A stretch of 64,000 bases of DNA from Eulemur rufifrons. Taxonomy: Eukaryota; Chordata; Mammalia; Primates; Lemuridae. The position numbers were made by a program, and so were the translations under genes. The stretch covers positions 253,384,843 through 253,448,842 of the forward strand of contig NC_090989.1 of the NCBI RefSeq assembly GCF_041146395.1. Reading direction: 5' to 3'. The notes under the pieces were generated by a model. It saw only the letters and a list, made by a program, of their open reading frames with translations. It had not been told where the DNA came from and did no database searches. Of this stretch, positions 12,126 to 22,539 are shown piece after piece. The number at the start of each line of letters is the position of its first letter. Position 1 is the first letter of the stretch.

Positions 12126-12215
12126 GACACACACACACACACACACACACACACCGCTACCACCACCACCACCACCGTCATCCTCATCATCACCGTCACT
12201 ACCACCACATCACAG
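12126..12215. repeat. Compound microsatellite (CA)n (CCA)n (CAT/CAC)n
   Basis: About 14 CA units, then ACC/CCA triplets and CAT/CAC-type triplets. CA-rich sequence continues irregularly to about 12310. Confidence 0.9.
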
Positions 12216-13680
12216 ACACATACCCAAATACGTAGGACTACAGTTAACATATACATGCACACACACTGCAGCCCACACACAAACATATTAACCCCACACA
12301 CTACACACATACATGCAAATAGTCTCTTGATAAGATGCACATGCATGGGCCCATATATTGCACACAATTACTCCCAAGCAAGACTTAGTGGAGAAAGGGG
12401 AAAAACATGTTTTCTGCCTCTCCCCAACTACCCAGAAAGAAAAAAAAAAATGTAACTGTCAGAAATGTGATAGGACTGTCAAAGACATATGGAAAAAACC
12501 CAAACAAACCATGTAAGTTGTGAAACATAAATCCCAATTCTATTTGTCCTGCGACAGTGTATAAACCACACATTTTTCATCAAAATAGAAAATTAAAACC
12601 CTCACCAGGTTCAGAATTGCTGGGGAAGTTGGATAGGAATCCTAGTGTCCTGGCAAAAGGAGAAACGTCTGTTGACTGGCCTGGGGCTGAAGGATGCTTC
12701 AGGACCATGGACAGCGGGGTTTGGCCGGCCTCCCTTATATTTTAGTGCCGCTGTGTCCACGCACCCAGGGCTGTGATTGGCCACACATTCCATAGGCATA
12801 TTCCCTATTTTAAAAATTCCTTGATTAAGCATAGGTTCAGTTCCTGGGCAGTCCCGGGGCAGCCTTAATCTCCACGTGGCCCCTGGCTCTGCTTTCTGCT
12901 CCAAATCCGTGGCTGGTTCCTTTCCCCTACTGAAAGCTCACCATGTAGCCTGGAAGTTCTTCCAATACTTGGATTCTGTTTGGCTTAACTCCTTCCTCAC
13001 AAGGAATTCTCCTCAATAGTTATCAAATATTAACTAAAACCACTTAATCCCAGTCCCTAGAGGATTAGAAAATGTTACCGTTTTCCATTCAGAGAAGGGT
13101 CTGTTTATTCCCACATTTGGCTTTCTTTCCCTAAGCCAGTTTGTTAACCACAAAGAAATAACCCAAGACTTTTTTAAAAACTCAATGCTTCGAGTGGATT
13201 TCCTGTGGAAAGTGCTTAAAGCCATTTGAAGACTTTGGTTTATTTTCATCCAGACATGATTCTTCCAAAAAAAAGAAAAAAAAAGCCTCATGGGATCAGG
13301 CAGGCTTCTCTTTGCAGAAGCCACACTCCTCCTCCCATAGTTTGTCCCTCATGGACCACAAGTCACCATTTTTAATAGTTCCCCTTTGAAAACTTCTGTT
13401 GACAGGCAGTCTGATTGGCATCCTGACACTTCTTTGGCTAGGGGGTTATGTCCAGTGGCAGGTGCCTCCTTGTGGCCAGAGTCCTGCGGTATCATCCTCC
13501 ACTTTCTTCCCAGTCTTTGGGTGGGCACTAGGGTTCACTGAGATCTGGCTCGTTTAACCAGCAGGATAAGCTGCCTGGGAGCTTTCAAGGGCCTTTTGAA
13601 AGATGGGGGTCACCACAGGGAAGGCCAGACCCAAGGAGCTCTCAATCTCTTTGGTCTCTCACCTTTGACTCTGAGTCTTC

Positions 13681-13702
13681 ATGGTAAATGCTTGGTCCCT
13701 TG
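13681..13702 (-). ncRNA. MIR4475: Candidate MIR4475 orthologue (mature region)
   Basis: The minus strand reads CAAGGGACCAAGCAT and continues TTACCAT. The human mature miR-4475, as I remember it, begins with the same 15 bases and differs at three of the last seven, so 19 of 22 match and the seed AAGGGAC is intact. Strand and place also fit. In human the locus lies on the PAX5 strand about 10 kb past the PAX5 3' end; here it is about 7.6 kb past. The flanks can pair in part (AAATG at 13686-13690 with CATTT at 13712-13716), but the hairpin is short and I cannot fold it properly. Human miR-4475 was catalogued from deep sequencing and its processing is not strongly proven. Orthology of the locus is likelier than a functional miRNA. 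Confidence 0.5.
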
Positions 13703-14069
13703 ACTGTGATTCATTTGGAACCACACACACATTGAGGTTTTGAGATGGAAAGACCAGACATCCTGTGGTTCAACCTTACATCCCCTGGAGAGACTGAGTA
13801 CCAGGTGAGGAACTTCTGATATGGGTGTGAGGGGAATCAGTCAGGGTGAGGACAGTTCTCTCTGGGGGGTCTCAGCTGGCCTCTTATGCGTTTCTGAAGC
13901 AGGTCTGAGCCCTCTGTTATCCCCACACAAGTCTGCCCTATCTCCCATCTCCCTTCAATTCAATTCAACAAATACCTATTCAGTGATGATTGGTTGAGTA
14001 AATGAAGAAATGTGTCTCTACTCTAACCAACTGGGAGATGGAGATATGACAGAAACTGCTAGTCATGTT

Positions 14070-14530
14070 CCAATATCCACACTCTCCTGTTCCCAGGGTA
14101 ACAGAATTTGTAGCTGGACAAGCAGACCCACTCAGAGTAGAGATCATATCCGCTGCCTCCCTTGCAGCTAGATGTGGCCCCGTGATCCAGTCTGGTCAGT
14201 GGCATGTACGCAGGAGTGTCAAGTGCCTGCTTCCTAGAACCTTACTCAAGAGACAGCTGGTTCTCTGTTTTTCGTCTCCTCTGTCCTGCTGTCTGGGATC
14301 CTGATGCTACCATCTTGGGCCTGGGGCTGAGGGACACAGCCTCGGAAGGGCAAGGATGACGGAGTCTGGTCCCTGTTGGCCTCCTCAGCCAAGTTGCTGT
14401 ATCAGCCATGGATCACTGACCCCCAGATGCCACACGTGAGAGAAGATAATCTGTCTTGTTATAGCCACTGTGATTCTGGATTTTTCAGTCATTCACAGCT
14501 GATCTAATTCTAACAATTACAGGTGGCAAA
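14070..14530 (+). mobile_element. MLT1-like LTR (ERVL-MaLR)
   Basis: Contains 'cctcccttgcagctagatgt' followed by ggccccgtgatccagtctgg, and near the end ttatagccactgtgattctg. The same family wording occurs at 16160-16520. Confidence 0.45.
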
Positions 14531-14660
14531 ATAAATATTTAACAAGGATTTGAAAAAATATTTCACTTTCTAGCTTTGCCAAGAAAAAAATTGGACTTTT
14601 TCAAAAGGAAATTTTACTGAAAAACTAGATTCTCTGGCTGAAAATATTTTAAATAAAGTG

Positions 14661-14720
14661 ATATGTGTATATACACCCATACACACACTCTCTATATATG
14701 CTTATATAATATATGCCTAC
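14661..14720. repeat. TA/CA-rich low-complexity tract
   Basis: Alternating purine-pyrimidine stretch rich in TATA and CACA words. Confidence 0.8.
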
Positions 14721-14892
14721 ATTATCTCTGGGAGCAAACACAGAGACTGCAGTCACGGGAAGGAGAGCTGGGAGGGAGCCGTGGGGTTGGGGTGGGAGTG
14801 AGACCCACTGCGTACTTTTTTGTTCTGTTTGAATTTGTTAACCACATATGTGGGTTTTTTTAAGTACAACAATTTAAAAATAAACGAAATCC

Positions 14893-15045
14893 AGCTGAGC
14901 GCAGTGGCTCACACCTGTGAGCACTCTGGGAGGCTGAGGCAGGAAGATCGATTGAGATCAGGTGTTCGAGACCAGTCTGAGCAAGAATGAGACCCCCATC
15001 TCTACAAAAACTAGAAAACTTAGCTGGGTGTGGTGGCATGCACCA
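14893..15045 (+). mobile_element. Alu, 3'-truncated
   Basis: Starts agctgagcgcagtggctcac, includes the lemur-type 'gagcaagaatgagac', and stops after ggtggcatgcacc. The right arm and A tail are missing. Confidence 0.9.
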
Positions 15046-16159
15046 CTCAGGCTAATCTCCTTTTTGATTGACTTACAGTCAACTGGTCAGGGGTTTAATT
15101 ACATTTGCAGAATCTCTTGACTTTTGCTACCATTTGATCATCCCGCATGCCCCCTCCCCAACTCCTGCACACAGGCCTGGCTGCGGGGAGATGTGGCTGT
15201 TTCTTTTACTCCTCCCACCCCCGACAAAAGACCCCACCACAGCCTCCAGCTTCCAGAAGAGGCTCTTCGGGGTGGGGTTCCAGCAGGGCAGCGTGAAGGT
15301 GACTGTCATCAATGGTGTCCCTACAGCTCACAAGGTATGTGCATATTTCCTTTTTCCTGCTTCAGTAAAAACAAGGACAGGTCACCAGATCTGCTGGCCA
15401 AGCAGACGCCCATACAAGGGGTGAAATTCCACTCTCCCCTTCTTGAAGATACCTCCTGACTTCCAAGGAATTCTCTTAAAGCCATTGTCCCTTGGCTTCG
15501 GAGAGAAAGCAGTGGCCCTGCCCCCAGAGAGGGGAAGGACTAGCCTTTCCCTGAACCTGCACCTTCCCCCAATGTGACCACCTCTTCCTCTCTCAATCTT
15601 TTTACATTTGGGGTGGTGGTGGTGGTGGGGTGAGTATGGGGTGTTACTGGGTAGTCAGGCCCATCCTCTGAATTGTCACCTCTCAACACTGTAGGAGGTG
15701 ACTGGACCCAACTGTTGGAGGCTCCAAGAACTTTTGGTTTCAACTTTGGGTCTTGGCTGTGCAATTCTGGGACAACAGGAAAAATTCAGTGCCTGGTAGA
15801 CAGTTAGTGCTCAATAAATGCTAATAGGTATTCTTGCTCACAACTCAACCCAAAGAGCCCCATATTTAGAAGCAAGGCAGAAGATCAGAGTGGACCAGGA
15901 GCAGGACAGCTGATGATAAGCCATGAGATTCCTTTGGTTCTTCCAAGCCAATAACACGCTTGTTCTCCAAGCCTGGTGTTGGCTTGAGTTCAGCTGAAGG
16001 CAGGGCACAGGTGAGGAGCAGGGAGCTGGGCAGGGCATGTCCAGGCCATTCTTCTGCTTCTGCTTATTCTGCCCTCCACTGCCCCAGAGTTGGTGGGAAA
16101 AAACTGAGCGAAGCTGAGGTTCGAATTCTCTGGAATTCACAGGTGTTGTAAAGATACAG

Positions 16160-16520
16160 TTTGGCTCACTGTCCCCTATTTCCTCTTCTTCCTCAGCACT
16201 CAGCTGGACTCCGTTTCTCAGCCTCTCTTGCAGCTGGGAATGGCCACAGGACTGGGTTCTGGCCAGTAGAATGTGAGTGGAAATGGTGGGTGTTTCTTCC
16301 AGCTCTGCCCAGGAAAGCCTCCCAAGGCAGGAGCCTCTGTGCTCTCTCCTGTTTTTGGAGGCCTGGTGCAGACAAACAAGGTGAACTTGGAAGCCACGTG
16401 TTGAAGACGGCAGAACCAAAACAAGAAAGGAGCCTAGATCCCTGAGTCACCTTGTGGAAGACTGCCTGCCTACATTCGAGAGTTATGTGAGCAAAAGAAG
16501 ATTTCTATAGAGTTAAGACA
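16160..16520 (+). mobile_element. MLT1-like LTR (ERVL-MaLR)
   Basis: Contains cctctcttgcagctgggaat and ggccacaggactgggttctg, then aaggagcctagatccctgag and ttgtggaagactgcctgcct, a recognisable order for this LTR class. Confidence 0.55.
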
Positions 16521-16639
16521 TTGAAGCTATGGATGTGTTTGTGACATCAGCTGGCATCACCTTGACCAACACACAAGTTCACACAGTAAATGAGAAAATG
16601 AATCTGCATCCACATAGTCCCTGCTTTAAAAACTTCTAG

Positions 16640-16985
16640 TTTTAGGAGTTTATTTGCCATGCTCTATAAAGTATGCATAATGTTTTAATTCCACTTCACA
16701 GGAAGGTTTTCTTTTCAAATCCTCTTCAGGGGCCTTCCTTATTAAAACAGCCCATTTATAGAAACTACTACTTAGCATTTTTGGAACTTGTTATCCTATT
16801 CAGCAGAGTCTAAGTCAGGAGGCTTTGAACTCGGACAATTACTGCTCTTGATTAACAACAAGAACTGATGAGTTGGCCTTTCCAGTGTGCTAAGCAAACT
16901 CAGCCAAGCAGAAAATATCACTGAAGGGGAAACAACGGGAAGTGATTTTCTTGGTTACATTAGGAGCCGTCGCGATATTTACACA
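16640..16985. other. A/T-rich unique block, possibly conserved
   Basis: No repeat recognised. Contains TATGCATAAT (16672-16681), ACAATTACTG near 16837 and TTGATTAAC near 16849, words typical of POU/homeodomain sites. Judged by eye. Confidence 0.3.
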
Positions 16986-17299
16986 TGTTTGTGGATAATG
17001 TGGGAACCTCTGCTGCTCGCGTGCCCTTCCAGACGACACCACTGGGCTCCAAACGCCCTGTTTCCCACTTGACCTGGGCTGTCAACATCACCCTGAGTCT
17101 GCAGGCAGCCAGCCTGCTGGAAAACCCACAGACCTGGGAGTGGCCAGGCCCAGAGCAGGGTCCCCACTCCACCCCCTTCAAGTCCCAACCCCTCCAGGTG
17201 TCCCCGGGCCAGCACCCAGGCCTGGAGATTAACAAGCAGCCTTGGCCTCATGTTCTCAGGCATGTCTCAGCCGCGGTACACAGCTGTGCTCGTTTCCCT

Positions 17300-17810
17300 G
17301 CACCCTCGCCAGCACTGGGTGTTTTGTTTTTTTTTTTTTTAAAAAGATCTTTAAGAAATTGATTCGTGCTTTTAATCTTGGACTGAACATTTACTATTAT
17401 TTAGTATGTGTTCATTTGTGCATGTTCTTTACCTATTTCTATGTTGGAGATGGTATGATAGTATTCTTCATAAAATTGCATACAAAATTTTCATATACTA
17501 AGGGCATTGTACCTTTTCACATTTCTTGGATTTATTTTTCCAAGTTATTTATCTTTGTATTTTGTTAAATTTTTTTGGATATATAAAATAAAAAAAAAAA
17601 TCAAGTAGTCAAATGTTTCAATCTTTTCCTTTGAGACATTTCCATCTTTTCAAGCCTACAAAGTCATATTCTGTTTGGAAGTTTGAAATATATTCATCTA
17701 TAACCCCATTAGTTTTATTTTTAAAACTTTTTAAGTTACTCTTTGATCCACCAGGAGTTTACCTGAATGTAGGGTGTGAGGTAACGACCTTCCTGGGGGC
17801 CACACTGGGA
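17300..17810 (-). mobile_element. L1M-family LINE fragment, antisense
   Basis: T-rich start and antisense L1M-type wording ending in 'ctctttgatccaccaggagt', the antisense ORF2-like words seen at 2.2-2.4 kb. Confidence 0.6.
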
Positions 17811-17929
17811 GTTTGGATCTGAGGGCTCGAAGCCTCTGGCTTGGACAGGCAGGGGGAGATGTCTGTCCCTGGGTAGAGGTGGCATCGAACCGGCTGGGAT
17901 TGTGTCTAGGGGTCTCTCTATTCTCAGGT

Positions 17930-18540
<611 letters not shown>

Positions 18541-19249
18541 GTGCTGTGCCCCCCCTAGACTCAGGGAGGCTCTTTGCTGGACGTCCCCAGAGCTGGTCTG
18601 GGGTGTGGCTTGCCGAGGCTCCCATCACAGTCTGCAGGTAAGACCAAGCCAAGGTAACAATGTTAATTTTTTAAAATTATTTTAAAACTGTGTATAATGC
18701 ATGTTCATTGAAGAAAAATTGGACCGTGTAGCTACGCTAAATAGGTAACTAAGATCACCTGGGTGCCAATGCCCCGGTCGTCCAGAATCATAGTGTCTGT
18801 GTCTCTGGCAGAGAGGGCCTCCTGGTGACGGCTCCCAGAGCTGGCCACCTCCTCGTCCTCAGGCTTTGCAGTCCCTGTGTCTCTCCCAGAGACAGCGGCT
18901 GAGGCAGTGTGCTGGGGAGGCCACTGTCGTCCTAAGTCGGCCAGAAGAGTCCCCTTCCCATCCTCAGCACACGGCTGGCCAGGAGGTCCTGAGGCTGTTA
19001 GAGCTGCTCCCAGCCCCACCTGAGCCAAGTGCCCCTCTGCTGCCCCCGAGGGGGGCCGTGTCCTTGCCACCTCCCCTCCTACTGGAGCAACCCCGTCTGC
19101 TAGGAAATGACGTGAGCCCAGGCTAGCCCTGCCCTTTGACCTAGCAGCGCCCACAGAGCCTCAGAAGGCAGGCTGGAGGAGGGAGGGGGCCACAGTGCCT
19201 GGTTAGCTCAGAGGCAAATAGTGAGCTGTCTCTCCCCAACACACCCATT

Positions 19250-19440
19250 TTCCCATCTCTGGGGCTTTGTTCACACTGTCACCCCTGCCTGGAACACCTT
19301 TCTTCCTACTTTCTCTACAATTTCTTGTTGACGTGGTGCCCACCGTTCACAGCTCAGCTCACAAGCCATCTCTTCCAGAAAGCCTTCCCTGACTACCCCT
19401 TCCCCAACTGAATGGAATCCCTCCTCTGAGCCCACACCTC
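19250..19440 (+). repeat. L2 fragment, sense
   Basis: ctgcctggaacacctttctt ... catctcttccagaaagcctt ccctgact wording of the L2 3' region. Confidence 0.7.
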
Positions 19441-19689
19441 CCTAGTCTGCCCCAACTGCAGGTGACACTGGCCATGTGATACCTAGAATTAAAATATCAC
19501 AACGCCTGCCCCAAGAGAGCAGGCTCCTGGTGGGTTCATTTCTGCATTCCAACCTCCTCTTGCACACAGCACAGTGGAAGAACTGACTGGAGTTTGACCT
19601 TTGGGTGTAAAATTTTGACTTCTTTACAACTGAGAAGCCATCTTGGCAAAATTCACATTTGTCATTTGGAAAAACTTTTACACAATGCA

Positions 19690-19805
19690 TAACATTTGTT
19701 TCTCACGATACCCTTGAGGTAAATGCTATGATGTTTATACCATTATGCAGATGAAGAAATCAAGGCTTCTAGAAGTTAAGAGACTGCTTACATTCACAAA
19801 CGGAT
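19690..19805 (-). repeat. MIR fragment
   Basis: Antisense MIR: gcagatgaagaaatcaaggc then 'aagttaagagactgc'. Confidence 0.55.
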
Positions 19806-20284
19806 CCCAACCGTGTCTCTTAGAAGGCCTGTAGTGGCTCCCTCCTCCCACAGGTGGTCTCTAGGTAGCCAGCACCTGGCATGGGGCCTGGCTCCCGAGG
19901 AATGCCCTCTGTGACTGTCACTGAGTGCAGAGGGGCTGCTGAAGGCTTCCTGAGGCTGCCCAGGGTCGGCACTTCCCCCCTTCCACCTGGGGGCCTTGCC
20001 CACGGCCTCCATTCTGCGGCCACATGGGGGCTGCACATGCTCTGCTTGCTGGAGATACCAGTGCCCCATTTCTGAGGAGGGCAGGCGGGAGGCTTCTGTT
20101 CCCAGAAAACCAGGGACAAGAGCCACAGCCTCAGGGTCTGAAGCACCTGCCCTGCCTCACCAGTTCCCGTAGGTTTGGGGTCCAATTTCAGTTCCAAAAC
20201 ATGTCTGCTTCTATTTGAAGTTTGTGCTCTGAGTCAGGAGCATGAGAAGAAAGGAGCCAGGCCAGCACTCTGCCACGTCTCTCT

Positions 20285-20425
20285 CTCTCCCCCGCAGGAA
20301 TCACCTTCGTCACCATCCATTGCAGAAATGAATGGAGGCCGTGCAGCCTGCTATATTAAATATGAATGAGTTGCAGTCCACGGCCCCCGCGCGGTCACTC
20401 GCCCACTCCATCTCTGGCAATTACT
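20285..20425. promoter_or_regulatory. Conserved-looking element just past the PAX5 3' end
   Basis: Non-repeat sequence about 1 kb downstream of the poly(A) site. It has TATATTAAATATG (20350-20362), GCAATTACTG (20417-20426) and a CpG cluster between them. Function is inferred only from composition. Confidence 0.35.
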
Positions 20426-20859
20426 GAGCTGCACACACTGTGCCAAGGGGCGCAGCGGTCCCTGCCTGCCCTTGCACGCTGACATCGCCCGGCAGGGGCA
20501 GGGCTCAGGGCTGCAGCTGCCCCGCCGCCTGATGAAAAGCCACCTCTGGGCCATGCAGCCAAAATGCTCCTTTCTAAAGGCTTAGCGATGGGACATCTCC
20601 CATAGAAGGATCGTGGACCTCTGGGCTCTGAGCTCTGGCCAGACATGGCCTGTGGCTTTAGGACCCAAGGCGAGGTGGGACCGTGGCTCTAGGACCCATG
20701 GCATGAGTGGCTCCTGAGCTCTGTCTGCACCCAGACACTTTAGGTCCCAGGAAGTTCAGCCTGGATCAAGGTAAAACACATGTGAACAGACACACATCAT
20801 TTGCTGAGCCTTTGACGTGGGTTAATTTAATGCTCACAATGTCCCAGCAGATTGTCAGC

Positions 20860-20965
20860 CCGATGTTGTCAGGGGTCCTTGTTTGCCCTGTTCACTGCTG
20901 TAACCCTAGGGCCGAGGACAGGGTAGATAATCAATATTTGCTGAACGAATGAACGAATGAATGAA
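20860..20965 (+). repeat. L2 3' tail
   Basis: gataatcaatatttgctgaa followed by (GAATGAAC/GAATGAAT) units, the L2 terminal tail. Confidence 0.65.
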
Positions 20966-21075
20966 TGGGGTGGGTATTGCTGACCATTTTGGAGCTGGAG
21001 AAGTTGAGGTTACAGAACTTTGCCACGGTTCCACAGCTAATGATTTTCACAGCTGGGAGTCACATCCAGGGTGGG
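20966..21075 (-). repeat. MIR fragment
   Basis: Antisense MIR-like ccattttggagctggagaag followed by 'acagctaatgattttcacag'. Confidence 0.45.
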
Positions 21076-21349
21076 GTCTCAGTCATTACTCTACCCTGCC
21101 AAGCTGGCCAGCAGCTTGCCTGGGGACCTCTCCAGGGCAGACTCTGCCCCCTCCAACCCCTGCCAGGCCAGACTCCAATGCTGCAGGACATCATTCTAGA
21201 TGCACGGATTTGTTTCAACCCCGATTTAACCAGGAGGGCCATCAAAGTCCCCGCAACCCCTCGTGATTTTGTCACGGTTGTCAAAGATCATCCACAAACT
21301 AGTCAAAACAAATGAGATCAAACTCTTTTTCTGAACTTAAAAAATTACT

Positions 21350-21355
21350 TTTATT
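21350..21355 (-). terminator. PAX5: Distal poly(A) signal of PAX5
   Basis: TTTATT on the plus strand reads AATAAA in the PAX5 direction. Downstream on the minus strand (about 21320-21270) the sequence is rich in T and G (gtttgatctcatttgttttg), as expected for a downstream GU-rich element. It lies at the end of an A/T-rich block and at the distance from the stop codon expected for the long PAX5 mRNA. Cleavage is predicted near 21330. Confidence 0.7.
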
Positions 21356-22533
21356 TTAGGAACCAATAAAATTATGGCAAATATTTACAAATAATTATGT
21401 CACATAAAGGTTACATAAAATCAATTCTTCACAAGTAACAGCCACTCATGAAAAGACACACAGATATTGAAACTACGCCAATCTTATTGCATGTTTCTCC
21501 AACTAATCTAAAATAAAAGTGTTGCAGTCAACCATTTAACTTAAAATAAAGCCACAAATTCCAGGTTTGACAAGGAAAAAAAAAGTTAAAAAAATTAAAC
21601 CAAAACCCCACCCCTGTTTTCTCCCACGTCCCACCCCCTAGCCCTGCCCTCCTCCCAACAACAAAAAAAAATATGTCCAACATCTTTGGCAAATTGGCAC
21701 TGCTGTAATTACATTCAAATATTATTACACACAAAAGCAACACACGTCACTAGGAAAAAAAACCACCAATATTTCCAGTCAGTTATTTTCTACTAGAAAA
21801 AAAGAATACAAAACATACACGTTTTTAAGAAGCATTTTTTTTTTTTTTCAATCTGTTGGAGACAGATCATCTCCCACTTTCAAAGGCAATTCAATTGTGG
21901 TTTTTTTTTTTTTGTTGGTTTTTTTGTACTTTTTAAATTTTTTACAAGTAAGCGTCTATGCAGGCATCACAAACTTTGGCGGATACAGTAGATATGTATT
22001 TCTTTGATGCTGGAAGGTCAGTCCCTAAGACAAAGTCAAGTGTCTCAGAGAATGAAGAGTGAAACCCATGTGTCTTCCTGGCGAAGAGTTCCATTTGCAA
22101 AGTTATCTGCATTTCTACAAATACTCAATGTCCAAAGGCCACTCGAGGGTGAGAAACCAGGGCAGCATCTTCCAGCAGGAATCAGGGCAAACCAGAGGCG
22201 GAACGCCACCCTCAGCCCAACCTGAGGCCCGGCGGCTGGGGCCGAGAAGGGGGGCCCAGGCAATGCCCGGCCCTCACCACCTGCTACCCCGCTACCCTAC
22301 ACGGGGGCTTGGGGACAGGGATGGGCCTGCCTCTTCCTGAGCCCCAGGACAGGCTGCTGTCAGGTCTGCTCACCTTCTCTGACCAAAGGCAAGGGTTGGC
22401 ATGAGGGACTCAGTGCTTTTTCTGAGTTTCAAGTTTGTCTGAGGTGCAGGGGTGCGTGTGTATGCACGTCATGGAGGGGAAGGCCAGAGTCCAAGGCTCT
22501 GAGCTTTGCAGCGTGTTTAAAATAGACTCAGGA

Positions 22534-22539
22534 TTTATT
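22534..22539 (-). terminator. PAX5: Possible proximal poly(A) signal in PAX5 3' UTR
   Basis: TTTATT on plus gives AATAAA on the PAX5 strand, inside an A/T-rich unique block (22.50-22.77 kb). Use of this site would shorten the 3' UTR by about 1.2 kb and drop the distal A/T-rich end. No direct evidence of use. Confidence 0.3.

Noticed and set aside
12126..12310. CA-rich array as a possible CRISPR or satellite
   Set aside because: Units are 2-3 bases with no spacers; it is an ordinary compound microsatellite.
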